NCBI GenBank assembly: GCA_017308595.1
Contig: JAFKER010000007.1
Coordinates: 372,001-436,000, forward strand
DNA: 64,000 nt
Source: Afipia sp.
Lineage (GTDB): Bacteria > Pseudomonadota > Alphaproteobacteria > Rhizobiales > Xanthobacteraceae
Reading direction: 5' to 3'
Position numbers and translations under genes: made by a program
Part shown: positions 35,491 through 44,454 of the stretch, in pieces
How the letters are laid out: every line of letters begins with the position of its first letter
Position numbering within the stretch: the stretch's first letter is position 1
Notes under the pieces: generated by a model
Database searches by the model: none
Told to the model about the DNA's origin: nothing
The model's input: the letters and a program-made list of their open reading frames with translations, nothing else

Positions 35491-37122
35491 TCAGAAAGGC
35501 GCACGCTTGCTGGCGCTGAAATCCTGAATTCGATTCTCTTCGTGCAATGGGGCTGGCGGCAATGCCGGTTGACCGGCCTGCGGCGGTACGATCAGCGCGA
35601 CGATCTTCGCCTCAACGCCCGGAACGCCCCACAGTTTGCTCTGAACCGTGAATTCGATTCGCCGTCCGCTCTGGGTGGTGTCTTGGACTTGCTGCATCCA
35701 GCTTAAACATGCGCCCTCGTCCGAGAAGCACATCGCGGCCCATCCGGCTCGCAACGCACGCTTCGGGATCGGCCACTGGTCCTGAAGACGGAACGGGCGG
35801 CTATAGGCAGGATGATCCGGACTGTAGAACGCCATCGCGAACGCGAGGGGATCGCTCCCGCTGATCCGCTTGAGCGGCATGTCGTAGGTGTCGTTCCAGC
35901 GCTTGGTCAGTTCGTTCGCTGCGAGCTTGAGATAATTCCGGCGCATTTCGAACGGGTGCGTGTTGCGATAGGATGCATAGAATGGCGCTGCGATGACGGC
36001 GCCGACGCACAGCGCGGTTACGGCAACGGTCAGATTGACGGTGTCGAACCGGTCGATGGCAAAGCGCGTGCAGCACACCGCGATAATGGCAACAAAGAAC
36101 AATCCCTGCAGATTCCAGAGCGGCGGCAGGTCGGTGACGAGGACGATCGCGACAATGGCCGGCAGAGTGATGGTCACTGTGAAAATGATGGCAAGCAGCA
36201 GCAATCCGGAATCGAGTTGGCGCAGATTGCCAGCGAAAGTCCGAAGGTGCGCCCGAGTCATCAGCAAGAGTGCGATAGCCGGAATCGCGAGATAGCCTCC
36301 GATTCCGGCGAAGAACATCGCGACTTCCCAGAGCGCGCCGGAAAACGTCCAGCCGGAATGGGCATCCACCGCATACTGGAATGGCATCGCTCCGGTGGTC
36401 GCAAGCCAGTGCAGGTGGGGCGCCAGTGCGATCAGCCCCGCAATGGTCGAGACCCATGGGGCTTTCGAGGTGAGATAGGACCGCCGCTGCGGATGTGCGA
36501 TCGCCGCGATGGCAAAGCCTGCAATCAGGAAGATCGAGTAATACTTGCCGAGCATCGCGACGGCGCAGAGTACTCCGGCGGCAACAGACCAGAGCAGGGT
36601 GCGCGTTTCGAACGAGCGCAGGAAGCAATAGGTCGCAAGCGGCCAGACCGCGAGCAGCACCGTGTTGGCGTTGAAGCGCTGGGCATGGAATTGATAGGCG
36701 GGCAGCAACATCAGCAGAAGGATGACGATGACGCGCTTGTCGCCGCGCACATGGCGCCGGGTGATGAGGTCGACCGCCCAGAGCGCAACGGCGGCATTGA
36801 CCATCGCGAGCAATTCCATCGACCAGTCGGTGGTCGGGAAGATCAGGGTCCAGGCATGGGTGAACCAGCCCATGAGGGGCGGATGCTTGCCGCTGCCCCA
36901 GGACAGTGTGCGGCCGACCGACCAGGCCTCAAGAACGTCGGGGTGCAGGTCGCCCGCGATATAGGCGATGCTGAAATACAGCATCCAGACCGCAACAAAG
37001 GCGGCAAGCAGGGCCGGGATAGCCCATCCGCGCTCGATCCCGTCCAGCCACGCTTCAAACGGCCTGCGCCATGGGGCGACAGCCGTTCGCGTCGGCAGCG
37101 GAGGAGACGGAGAAATGGGCAC
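35491..37122 (-). CDS. GT39-like membrane glycosyltransferase
   Basis: Polytopic protein of about 543 residues. The first periplasmic loop carries SIAYIAGDLHPDVLEAWSVGRTLSWGSGKHPPLMGW, with Asp and HPPL residues like the catalytic loop of ArnT/PMT enzymes; about ten further helices follow, then a soluble C-terminal domain. It probably moves a sugar from a polyprenyl carrier to a cell-envelope acceptor. The start is uncertain: GTG 37122 (VPISPSPPLP) is preferred over ATG 37239, whose extra 39 residues look noncoding. Confidence 0.85.
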   Translation of the reverse strand: MPISPSPPLPTRTAVAPWRRPFEAWLDGIERGWAIPALLAAFVAVWMLYFSIAYIAGDLHPDVLEAWSVGRTLSWGSGKHPPLMGWFTHAWTLIFPTTDWSMELLAMVNAAVALWAVDLITRRHVRGDKRVIVILLLMLLPAYQFHAQRFNANTVLLAVWPLATYCFLRSFETRTLLWSVAAGVLCAVAMLGKYYSIFLIAGFAIAAIAHPQRRSYLTSKAPWVSTIAGLIALAPHLHWLATTGAMPFQYAVDAHSGWTFSGALWEVAMFFAGIGGYLAIPAIALLLMTRAHLRTFAGNLRQLDSGLLLLAIIFTVTITLPAIVAIVLVTDLPPLWNLQGLFFVAIIAVCCTRFAIDRFDTVNLTVAVTALCVGAVIAAPFYASYRNTHPFEMRRNYLKLAANELTKRWNDTYDMPLKRISGSDPLAFAMAFYSPDHPAYSRPFRLQDQWPIPKRALRAGWAAMCFSDEGACLSWMQQVQDTTQSGRRIEFTVQSKLWGVPGVEAKIVALIVPPQAGQPALPPAPLHEENRIQDFSASKRAPF

Positions 37123-37307
37123 GTGATGACCAATGAATGAATTATCAAGATGTAGCTGATAGTTATGAATAACTGATGCTACAAGCGCCGCGACCGATTC
37201 AGGTCTGGAATCAATCGAGACAGCCTCGCCCGACCGCACTTTCCTCGTGTGGCAGGGGCCACGTACACCACCACAAATTCAACACGAAGACCCGCGACAC
37301 GACGGCC

Positions 37308-37736
37308 ATGAAATTTGTGCAGATGACCGACCCCATGATCAGCGATCTGGTCAAGCCGCGGATGCGCCGTGTTCTGTGTGTTGCGCTGTTTGGCGCGATG
37401 ACCATAAGCCTTGGGGCGTGTGCCACCGGTGGAGAGTCGCCTTTCGGGTCGAGCGTGTTCGTCGATCCGGCCAAATACGATCTTTACAATTGTCAGCAGC
37501 TTGCCACGGCCCGCAAAGCCACCAATGACCGTGTGGTCGAGCTTGAAGGGTTGATGGCGAAGGCCGAAACCGGCGCGGGCGGGGCGCTTGTGTCGGGTCT
37601 GGCCTATCAGACCGACTACCGCGCGTCGCGCGCGCAGCGCGACGCTATTGATGAGAAGATGGCGCGGAACAATTGCAGCGCCGAACTCGCCGCGCCTTCG
37701 GCTCCTGCTGCACCGGCCTCCCGCCGCCGGCGTTAG
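37308..37736 (+). CDS. Hypothetical lipoprotein
   Basis: Protein of 142 residues with a lipobox (ISLGAC) after a basic N-terminus, then SVFVDPAKYDLYNCQQLATARKATNDRVVELEGLMAKA, a helical mature domain, and an Ala/Pro tail ending in five Arg residues (with one Ser before). Bradyrhizobium-type genomes carry similar small lipoproteins of unknown role. It overlaps the convergent monooxygenase gene by 4 bp. Start ATG 37308; ATG 37323 is also possible. Confidence 0.75.
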   Translation: MKFVQMTDPMISDLVKPRMRRVLCVALFGAMTISLGACATGGESPFGSSVFVDPAKYDLYNCQQLATARKATNDRVVELEGLMAKAETGAGGALVSGLAYQTDYRASRAQRDAIDEKMARNNCSAELAAPSAPAAPASRRRR

Positions 37737-38923
37737 GCTTTCCAGTCGTAAATCCAGTCCTGCCGCGACAGCAGGCGCGATCCGCCGAGGACGCGGATCA
37801 CCTGATCGCGCGCGAAGCGGATCGGCCCGCCGAGGTGATAGGTCTGCCCGTTCTTGCGGGCGGTACGCTGAACGCGCCCGACGCGCGACGTGCGAAGGCT
37901 GGCATATTGCGCGAACGCCGCCGTCGGATTGCCGCGCGAGGCATCAAGGCATTTGGCGATCACCGCGGCGTCCTCGATCGCCATGCCCGCGCCCTGCGCG
38001 GCGAATGGCAGCATCGCATGCGACGCGTCACCGAGCAGGGCAATCGGTCCCTTGTTCCAGACACCGCCGTCGCGCATCGCGAACAGTGCCCATTTGCGCC
38101 AGCTATCGACCGCGCCGATCATCATGCGTGCGGCAATCGGCCAGTGCGGATCGGCAAAATGATTGGCAATTTCGACCACGTCGCCGGGCTCGCTCCAGCC
38201 CGGCCTGTTCCATTTGCCGGAGACGATGGCGACCATGTTGATCCGCTTGCCGCCCGACATCGGATAGGCGACCAGATGCGCGTTGGTGCCCATCCAGAGT
38301 TGCACACGCTGGGTCATAAAGCCGCGCGGCAATTGCGACGCATCGACCGTGCCGCGCCAGGCAATGCTGCCGGTGAATTGCGGCTGGGCTTCCGGGAAAA
38401 TCTGGTGGCGGACGCTGGACCAGACACCGTCCGCACCGATCAGCGCCAGCGCCGGTTCCTGCTGCCGTTCACTGACCCGGCGCTGAACCACCGTGACGCC
38501 TTTTGGATAGACAGCCACATCCTCGAACTGCGCACCGAGCCGCAGGTCGATGTCGGGGTGACTGGCCGCGCGGGCCAGCAGCGCGGATTGCAGGTCGGCG
38601 CGGCGGACGATCCAGTAGGGCGCGCCATAGCGCAGCACGGCGGCCTCGCCGAGGGGCACCCGGCCGATCTCTTTCGCCGTCCGGGCGGTCATGATGCTGA
38701 TCGAGTCGGGCGCGATGACGTGCGGCGTAAGCAGGGGCTCAAGGCCGAGCTCGATCAGAATCCTGCTGGCATTGGGCGACAGTTGCAGCCCCGCGCCCGC
38801 TTCTTCGAGCCTGGCGGCGCGTTCCATCACGATAATGCGGAATCCGCGTGCGGCAAGCGCCAGCGTGGTGGTCAGTCCGCCAATCCCCGCACCAGCGACA
38901 ACGATAGTGCGTGAGTCCGCCAC
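37733..38923 (-). CDS. FAD-dependent aromatic hydroxylase (salicylate hydroxylase-like)
   Basis: Flavoprotein monooxygenase of 396 residues. FAD-binding GxGxxG is in VVAGAGIGGLTTTLALA, the DG motif in LIGADGVWSSVR and the GD motif in GPIALLGDASHAMLPFAAQGAGMAIEDA. It hydroxylates an aromatic ring using NAD(P)H and oxygen; the substrate is unknown and no ring-cleavage genes are nearby. Start is GTG 38923, 7 bp after the stop of the zinc-finger gene. Confidence 0.9.
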   Translation of the reverse strand: MADSRTIVVAGAGIGGLTTTLALAARGFRIIVMERAARLEEAGAGLQLSPNASRILIELGLEPLLTPHVIAPDSISIMTARTAKEIGRVPLGEAAVLRYGAPYWIVRRADLQSALLARAASHPDIDLRLGAQFEDVAVYPKGVTVVQRRVSERQQEPALALIGADGVWSSVRHQIFPEAQPQFTGSIAWRGTVDASQLPRGFMTQRVQLWMGTNAHLVAYPMSGGKRINMVAIVSGKWNRPGWSEPGDVVEIANHFADPHWPIAARMMIGAVDSWRKWALFAMRDGGVWNKGPIALLGDASHAMLPFAAQGAGMAIEDAAVIAKCLDASRGNPTAAFAQYASLRTSRVGRVQRTARKNGQTYHLGGPIRFARDQVIRVLGGSRLLSRQDWIYDWKA

Positions 38924-38930
38924 CGGCTTG

Positions 38931-39176
38931 TTAAGCGGCCTTGTCTTTCACGACGCATTCGGGCGGGCGCGCCTGTCCGGCGGCGAGATCCTTCGCGTAG
39001 CGGTACAGCGTCGAGCAGTACGGGCAGATGATCTCGTTGTCGTCGCCGAGGTCGAGGAACACATGCGGATGGTCGAAAGGAGGATTCGCGCCCACGCACA
39101 TGAACTCGCGCGATCCGATTTCGATGATGGCCACGCCCGCATCGTTGTGAAAGTGAGGGACGACGTGATCCGCCAT
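38931..39176 (-). CDS. NDUFS6-like zinc-finger protein
   Basis: Protein of 81 residues with the CHCC zinc-finger pattern: EIGSREFMCVGANPPFDHPHVFLDLG and IICPYCSTLYRY, giving Cys, His, Cys, Cys ligands. In alphaproteobacteria such proteins correspond to the complex I accessory subunit NDUFS6. ATG 39176 has GGGGTAAAG upstream; the longer open frame is noise. It precedes the FAD monooxygenase gene in the same transcript. Confidence 0.85.
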   Translation of the reverse strand: MADHVVPHFHNDAGVAIIEIGSREFMCVGANPPFDHPHVFLDLGDDNEIICPYCSTLYRYAKDLAAGQARPPECVVKDKAA

Positions 39177-39464
39177 AGCAACTTTACCCCAATCCTGATC
39201 TTCCGCGTCTTTTGCCCATAACCCAGCGTACAGCGACGACGCAGCCGCTGCTTTGCAACATACCGAGCGATACACCAAATTCCTAGATCGCCGCGCCGGA
39301 TTCGTCCATTCGCCCCGGAAGTCAGCGTGTGAATTCGACACAATCCTGCCGTGTTGGGATAGCCCTTCTTTCGGAGGGGATGTTGTGTTCGAAAAACGGC
39401 GCACCATGTCATGGCAAAGTCATGGATTCCGGACCTTGTGGCCGGTTGAGGAGATAGTGTTGCC

Positions 39465-40577
39465 ATGAAACCAGCCCGGCGCATCGGTGTGGCCGCCGCG
39501 GGAGCCGTCGCGTCAGCGGCGGTATTCGCCGTGCTGTTGCCCCATGCCCGCGAGGCCGGGACGCTATTGATGGCGCAGGACGATCCGGTCGCCCTGTCGG
39601 ACACCCGGATCAATTCCGCCTTGCGAACGGACCGTGCCACAATCGGACAAGGTGCCGAACAGGCGCTCAAAGCCGGGGACGCCGATCTGGCAAAAAGCTT
39701 CGTCGAACTGGCGCAGGACAGAGGTGTCGTCTTGCCATCCGGCGTGAGCGAGCGGGTCGATGCGGCGGTGGCGGACGAGAACTCCACTGCAAGCATGGCG
39801 AAGCGTTTCGCGACCGGCCTCGTGACCGGTGAGGCGGATGACGTCGCCTCTCTCTCCGGCACGGTTGCCGGCGATCTGTTTGTGTTCGGTGACATTCGCG
39901 ACGTGGTGCGCGAAGGCAAGCGGCTGGCGATGGGCGAGGAAGCGGACCAGCTGGTGCTCGGTCTGGCGAGCGCCGGCCTGGTGGTGACGGCTGCAACGTA
40001 TGTGTCCGCCGGCGGCGCGACGCCGGTTCGCGCCGGATTGTCGATGGTGAAGGATGCGCGCAAGGTCGGCCGGCTGGGTGCAGGCCTCACCGAATGGGCG
40101 GGACGTTCGGCGCGCGGCGTGGTCGATGCGCCGATGCTGCAGAAGGCTGTTGCCGACGCTTCACTCGCACGCCCCGGCCAGACTATCAGTGCGATGAAAG
40201 CAGCGTTCAAGGCCGAGAAAGCCGGAGCGCTTGTTCGCCTCGCGAAAGACGTCGGGCGTGTCGGCGAGAAAGCCGGCACCAAGGGTGCGCTCGATGTGCT
40301 GCGTATCGCGGACGGCCCGAAGGATGTCGCGCGTGCGGCACGCCTCGCGGAATCCAAGGGCAGTCAGACCCGCGCCATCGTGAAAATTCTCGGACGCGGC
40401 GCATTGCTGCTGACAGCCGGTGCATTCAACCTTGCATGGTGGGTGTTCGCCGCATTGCTGGCGCTGTTCGGATTTATCACCTCCATCAAGGCCACGACCG
40501 AGCGGCTGACGCTGGCGTGGATTCAGCGTTCCAAACTCAAACGCGCAAGGCGAGAGCTTGCTCACGCACAAGCGTAG
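39465..40577 (+). CDS. Conserved membrane protein of unknown function
   Basis: Protein of 370 residues I cannot assign. An N-terminal membrane helix (IGVAAAGAVASAAVFAVLLP) is followed by a long helical, Ala-rich extracytoplasmic domain containing glycine-rich hydrophobic segments (VLGLASAGLVVTAATYVSAGG) and regular Lys/Gly repeats (AKDVGRVGEKAGTKGALDVLR). Two C-terminal helices (ILGRGALLLTAGAFNLAWWVFAALLALFGFI) end in a basic tail. No catalytic pattern is visible. Confidence 0.75.
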   Translation: MKPARRIGVAAAGAVASAAVFAVLLPHAREAGTLLMAQDDPVALSDTRINSALRTDRATIGQGAEQALKAGDADLAKSFVELAQDRGVVLPSGVSERVDAAVADENSTASMAKRFATGLVTGEADDVASLSGTVAGDLFVFGDIRDVVREGKRLAMGEEADQLVLGLASAGLVVTAATYVSAGGATPVRAGLSMVKDARKVGRLGAGLTEWAGRSARGVVDAPMLQKAVADASLARPGQTISAMKAAFKAEKAGALVRLAKDVGRVGEKAGTKGALDVLRIADGPKDVARAARLAESKGSQTRAIVKILGRGALLLTAGAFNLAWWVFAALLALFGFITSIKATTERLTLAWIQRSKLKRARRELAHAQA

Positions 40578-40582
40578 GGCAT

Positions 40583-40701
40583 CGTCATTGCGAGCCAACG
40601 GGTCGGCACAAATCGCTGCCCGATGATAAACTCCGCGAAGCAATCCACTCTTAAGAAGCAAGACTGGATTGCTTCGTCGCAAGTGCTCATCGCAATGACG
40701 G
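40583..40701. repeat. Intergenic repeat, family B
   Basis: CGTCATTGCGAGCC at the left and CATCGCAATGACGG at the right can pair, with GAAGCAATCCA and GGATTGCTTCG as an inner pair. Same family as 23579-23698. Confidence 0.8.
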
Positions 40702-40786
40702 CAGGCGAGTTTCCGGGCACTGGTCTTGCGCCTCTCACAAGGGTAAAGTTCGCTCCCCAGCCATCCGCTAAAATCACCTTCAATTA

Positions 40787-41551
40787 ATGGACGACAAGAT
40801 GCCGAGTTTTCACAACGGCTCCGTTGAGCTTTCGTATCTCGATGAAGGTGAGGGCGATCCCATCGTTCTCGTGCATGGATTTGCATCCAGCAAGAATGTG
40901 AACTGGGCCTATCCGGGATGGACATCGGTACTGACAAAGGCGGCCCGGCGCGTGATCGCGCTTGATCTTCGCGGCCATGGCGAGTCCACCAAGCTGTACG
41001 ATTCAGAGGATTATCACATCGGCACCATGGCCGGTGATGTGCGCTCGCTGATGGATCATCTGAACATCGAACGCGCCGACATGATGGGTTACTCGATGGG
41101 CGGGCGTATCACCGCGTATCTCGGGCAGCGCAGTCCGGAGCGCCTGAACAAGATCATTCTCGGCGGGATCGGCATGGGCCTGATCGAAGGCGGCGGGCCG
41201 GGCGAGAATGTCGCCACCGCGCTTGAAGCCGCGTCGCTCGATGACGTGACCGATCCTGTCGGCCGCACGTTCCGGGCATTTGCAGATCAGACCCGCTCGG
41301 ATCGCAGGGCGCTTGCAGCCTGTCTGCGCGGATCAAGGCGGCTGATGACGCGTGAGGAAGCGTCCGCGATTACCGTTCCCACGCTGATTGCAGTTGGGAC
41401 AACCGACGACATTGCGGGCTCCGCGCAACGCCTCTCGGACGTCATTTCAGGGTCGCAAGTGCTTGATATTCCAAACCGCGACCACATGCGCGCGGTCGGC
41501 GACCGGGTTTACAAGGAAGGCGTGCTGGAGTTCCTTGGACAGCGAGGCTGA
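40787..41551 (+). CDS. Alpha/beta hydrolase
   Basis: Serine hydrolase of 254 residues. HG oxyanion segment in VLVHGFASS, nucleophile elbow MGYSMGGRI, Asp after VPTLIAVGTTDDI and His in IPNRDHMRAVGD. Esterase, dienelactone or haloperoxidase-like activity is possible; substrate unknown. No clear Shine-Dalgarno precedes ATG 40787, and ATG 40802 is an alternative. Confidence 0.9.
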   Translation: MDDKMPSFHNGSVELSYLDEGEGDPIVLVHGFASSKNVNWAYPGWTSVLTKAARRVIALDLRGHGESTKLYDSEDYHIGTMAGDVRSLMDHLNIERADMMGYSMGGRITAYLGQRSPERLNKIILGGIGMGLIEGGGPGENVATALEAASLDDVTDPVGRTFRAFADQTRSDRRALAACLRGSRRLMTREEASAITVPTLIAVGTTDDIAGSAQRLSDVISGSQVLDIPNRDHMRAVGDRVYKEGVLEFLGQRG

Positions 41552-41686
41552 TTTCGCTCGCCATAGATAATTATTCTACGCTGGAAGGAGAACATTATTC
41601 CGGCGTCAACCTTGCCGGACGTTGTGGCCTTCCAACAACCCATTATGTGGTAAGATATCCTCAACGCTATCAGCCGGACTGTTCCC

Positions 41687-42508
41687 ATGGTGAAGCATCA
41701 TCTTGATACGAAGGCGGCCCTCTCGACCGTCGATCCTGTATGGACCCGTATTCGCGACGAGGCCGAGGCCATCGTGCAGCGTGAGCCCGAGCTGGCGACC
41801 TTTATTTATTCCAGCGTGCTGCATCACGACCGTCTTGAAGACGCGGTGGTGCATCGCATCGCCGAGCGCCTCGATCATTCGGCGCTGTCCGGCGATCTGA
41901 TCCGTCAGGCTTACAATGATGCACTTGAAGCCGATCCAGATCTCGGCAACGCATTCCGCGCCGATCTCGTCGCGGTCTACGACCGCGATCCCGCGGTGTC
42001 GCGCTTCATCGATGCGCTGCTCTACTTCAAAGGCTTCCACGCCATTCAGGCGCATCGTCTGGCGCACTGGCTCTACAACAATGGCCGCAAGGATTTTGCT
42101 TTCTACATCCAGAGCCGTTCGTCCGCTGAATTCCAGACCGACATCAATCCGGCCGCGCGCATCGGCCGCGGCATCTTCCTCGACCACGCCACCGGGTTCG
42201 TTGTCGGCGAGACGGCGGTGATCGAGGACGATGTATCGATCCTGCATGGCGTGACGCTCGGCGGCACCGGCAAGGAAAACGAGGACCGGCATCCGAAGAT
42301 CCGCCACGGCGTCATGCTCGGCGCGGGTTCGAAGATTCTCGGCAATATCGAAGTCGGTCATTGCGCGCGCGTGGCGTCCGGCTCGGTCGTGCTCAAAGAC
42401 GTGCCGAACAACGTTACGGTTGCTGGCGTGCCGGCAAAGATCGTCGGCGAGGCGGGTTGTTCGGAGCCGTCGCGCACCATGAACCAGATGCTCAATGGCG
42501 GCGTCTGA
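41687..42508 (+). CDS. cysE: Serine O-acetyltransferase
   Basis: First enzyme of cysteine synthesis: L-serine plus acetyl-CoA gives O-acetylserine. 273 residues, the usual length. N-terminal helical domain (WTRIRDEAEAIVQREPELATFIYSSVLHHD) and left-handed beta-helix with IGRGIFLDHATGFVVGETAVIEDDVSILHGVTLGG, containing the catalytic Asp and His residues, and the coenzyme A loop. It is followed by the DUF3126 gene, its common neighbour in Bradyrhizobium relatives. Confidence 0.96.
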   Translation: MVKHHLDTKAALSTVDPVWTRIRDEAEAIVQREPELATFIYSSVLHHDRLEDAVVHRIAERLDHSALSGDLIRQAYNDALEADPDLGNAFRADLVAVYDRDPAVSRFIDALLYFKGFHAIQAHRLAHWLYNNGRKDFAFYIQSRSSAEFQTDINPAARIGRGIFLDHATGFVVGETAVIEDDVSILHGVTLGGTGKENEDRHPKIRHGVMLGAGSKILGNIEVGHCARVASGSVVLKDVPNNVTVAGVPAKIVGEAGCSEPSRTMNQMLNGGV

Positions 42509-42618
42509 TTAAAACTGATTGCGATTTATCGCGATCCTTTTGATGCAGGCCCTAGCGATCCGCGCCGGATCGTTTTAAAGCTGTCGCCAACAATCATTGT
42601 TCAGTTGGAGAAACGCCC

Positions 42619-42837
42619 GTGGACGTTACGGAAGTCAGAAAGCTCGACGCTTATCTCAAGCGCCTGTTCGGTAATCCAAAGATCCGCGTTGTGCCGCGCC
42701 CGAAGAAGGACGATTCCGCCGAGGTCTATATCGGCGAGGAATTTATCGGCGTGCTGTTCGTCGATGATGAGGACGATGACCGGTCGTTCCAGTTCCAGAT
42801 GGCGATCCTCGAGACTGACATCGAGGAAGAAGTTTAA
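42619..42837 (+). CDS. DUF3126 family protein
   Basis: Acidic protein of 72 residues, one of the small alphaproteobacterial signature families: VRKLDAYLKRLFGNPKIRVVPRPKK, AEVYIGEEFIGVLFVDDEDDDRSF and the end ILETDIEEEV. Function unknown. Start is GTG 42619; it lies about 110 bp after cysE. Confidence 0.88.
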   Translation: MDVTEVRKLDAYLKRLFGNPKIRVVPRPKKDDSAEVYIGEEFIGVLFVDDEDDDRSFQFQMAILETDIEEEV

Positions 42838-42849
42838 TATTTAACGGCT

Positions 42850-43057
42850 CGTCGTCCCCGCGAAGGCGGGGACCCATACTCCCTGAATTCTCGACATGAG
42901 GGAGATGCCGGAACTGCTTTCCCTTTTACAATCGCGATCCGTCATCCTGAGGTGCGAGCCGTCGCGGCGAGCCTCGAAGGATGACGAGACGATTAACGTG
43001 AACAGTCATACGCCATTATCCTTCGAGGCTCGCAAAGCTCGCACCTCAGGATGACGG
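42850..43057. repeat. Intergenic repeats: family D copy, then a family C palindrome
   Basis: 42850-42884 is a GTCGTCCCCGCG...GGGGACCCATAC copy of family D. 42940-43057 is a large imperfect palindrome whose ends are CGTCATCCTGAGGTGCGAG and CTCGCACCTCAGGATGACG, with inner arms CGAGCCTCGAAGGAT / ATCCTTCGAGGCTCG. Together they fill the gap between convergent genes. Confidence 0.88.
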
Positions 43058-43083
43058 CTGCTCCAGGTATTTGTCTGTGAACT

Positions 43084-43797
43084 CTACCCGTGCGGTCTGC
43101 GCATCCGTGCGATGATCTGATCCATCGCTCCCGCCACATCCCGCCATTTCGACAGCCAGTCGCGCGGAAAGCGGAACGTGATATCCGCTCCCTCGATCCG
43201 CCGTTCGCTCAGGCACATGCCCGGCGTCTTCGCATCGCGCGTACAGCGCGCGATGATCTGCGGTGACGAGGCGTAAACGAGGTCCTCGTTCGCGTAAGGC
43301 GTATTCTCCCGGAACGGACGGATGCTCAATCCATCCTGCAGGCTTCCTGCCGCCGGATCGAGATAGCGCGGATAGATCGTCCGCGTCCGCTCGTCCGGTG
43401 ACAGCGCATCGTGATGTGCCGCGATCGACACGAAAATCCGGTCGATCTCCGGCAGGTTTTCCTCGACCGTTTCGGCGCTGACCGGACGCCGTGCTTCCGG
43501 TGCCTCCAGTGATGGATAGATCAGGCTGAGATCGACGCGCTCCTGCGGGCCGGTGCGCTTTTGCAATTTCACGCGGATCGCTTTGGTCGGCACATTGAAC
43601 AGCGTATTGCCGATACTGATCGGCAGCCTGTCTGGATCGCCGGCTTTTTCGACCGCCCAGGTCGGCCACAGCAGATACGCAACAGCCGCGATCGCGCAGG
43701 CGCCAATCGCCCCCATCACCAGAAACGGCACGGCATGGCTGCGTCGGACTGGCGGCGTGGAAACAGGGCGGGATGGGTTGGACGAAGACAGGGCCAT
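43084..43797 (-). CDS. Hypothetical membrane-anchored protein
   Basis: Protein of about 237 residues with one N-terminal membrane helix (AVPFLVMGAIGACAIAAVAYLLWP) and a periplasmic domain (ISIGNTLFNVPTKAIRVKLQKRTGPQERVDLSLIYPSLE, FVSIAAHHDALSPDERTRTIYPRYLD) ending in FRFPRDWLSKWRDVAGAMDQII. I do not recognise the family; similar proteins occur in Bradyrhizobium relatives. Start ATG 43797 is preferred; ATG 43815 or 43923 are alternatives. Confidence 0.75.
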   Translation of the reverse strand: MALSSSNPSRPVSTPPVRRSHAVPFLVMGAIGACAIAAVAYLLWPTWAVEKAGDPDRLPISIGNTLFNVPTKAIRVKLQKRTGPQERVDLSLIYPSLEAPEARRPVSAETVEENLPEIDRIFVSIAAHHDALSPDERTRTIYPRYLDPAAGSLQDGLSIRPFRENTPYANEDLVYASSPQIIARCTRDAKTPGMCLSERRIEGADITFRFPRDWLSKWRDVAGAMDQIIARMRRPHG

Positions 43798-44055
43798 GAT
43801 CCGGGGTGAGGACATTCGGGCTGGGGCCCGCTGGAGACGGGCCGAATCGCCGGGGAGTATGCCATGCGCGAACGGATTTCCGGCGGTTCCACGCGGATAA
43901 GGCGTGCCCGGAGCCATGCGCACGAAGCCGGGCGGCGCGGGCGTGTTAACCTTTCTTTAAGGATAAAGTGGCGGGCGCGGCGGCATTTTGCGAAGTCTGA
44001 CGGTGAGCTGTCCCTGCCTGGTGGCTCCAAGTGACCGTGTGCGTGGAAGTGTCAG

Positions 44056-44385
44056 ATGTCGCCCGAAGCGTTGAATTCCTTCTTTGCCCTTTTCATCGGA
44101 TTTGCCATCGCGGGCGCGCTCAACAGCGGCTTTCAGGCCCTGATGGAAAAGCCGCCGGGTTTCGGATTGCTGATGGAGAAGGCCGCGCCAAAAGCATTCG
44201 CGGCCGTGCCGTTTCTGGTCTTCGCCGCGCCCTTCATCATCATGCGCAACACCATTCGCGGGCGCATCATCGAAGGCCGGCGGGTTCAGTTCGTTGCCAT
44301 CGCCACCGTCATCGCCGGGTTCTGGAGCATGATGTCCGGGACGTTCGTGCTGATGCTGCTGGAGCGCACCGGCGTTATCGCCTGA
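44056..44385 (+). CDS. Small membrane protein (DUF6949-like)
   Basis: Protein of 109 residues with three hydrophobic helices (ALNSFFALFIGFAIAGALNSGF, FAAVPFLVFAAPFIIM, VAIATVIAGFWSMMSGTFVLMLL) and a basic loop RNTIRGRIIEGRR. Function unknown; the family name is tentative. GGAAG lies upstream of ATG 44056. The carbonic-anhydrase gene follows by 69 bp. Confidence 0.7.
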   Translation: MSPEALNSFFALFIGFAIAGALNSGFQALMEKPPGFGLLMEKAAPKAFAAVPFLVFAAPFIIMRNTIRGRIIEGRRVQFVAIATVIAGFWSMMSGTFVLMLLERTGVIA

Positions 44386-44454
44386 CCCGTTATTTTGAGA
44401 CTCTCGCCAGAGCCGGTTTGTTCGTGGCATGGTCGCCGCAGAAGGAGACCATGA

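Noticed and set aside
42850-43057. Repeats considered as a CRISPR array
   Set aside because: Units are palindromic, unequal and not spaced by regular unique spacers; no cas gene is in the window.
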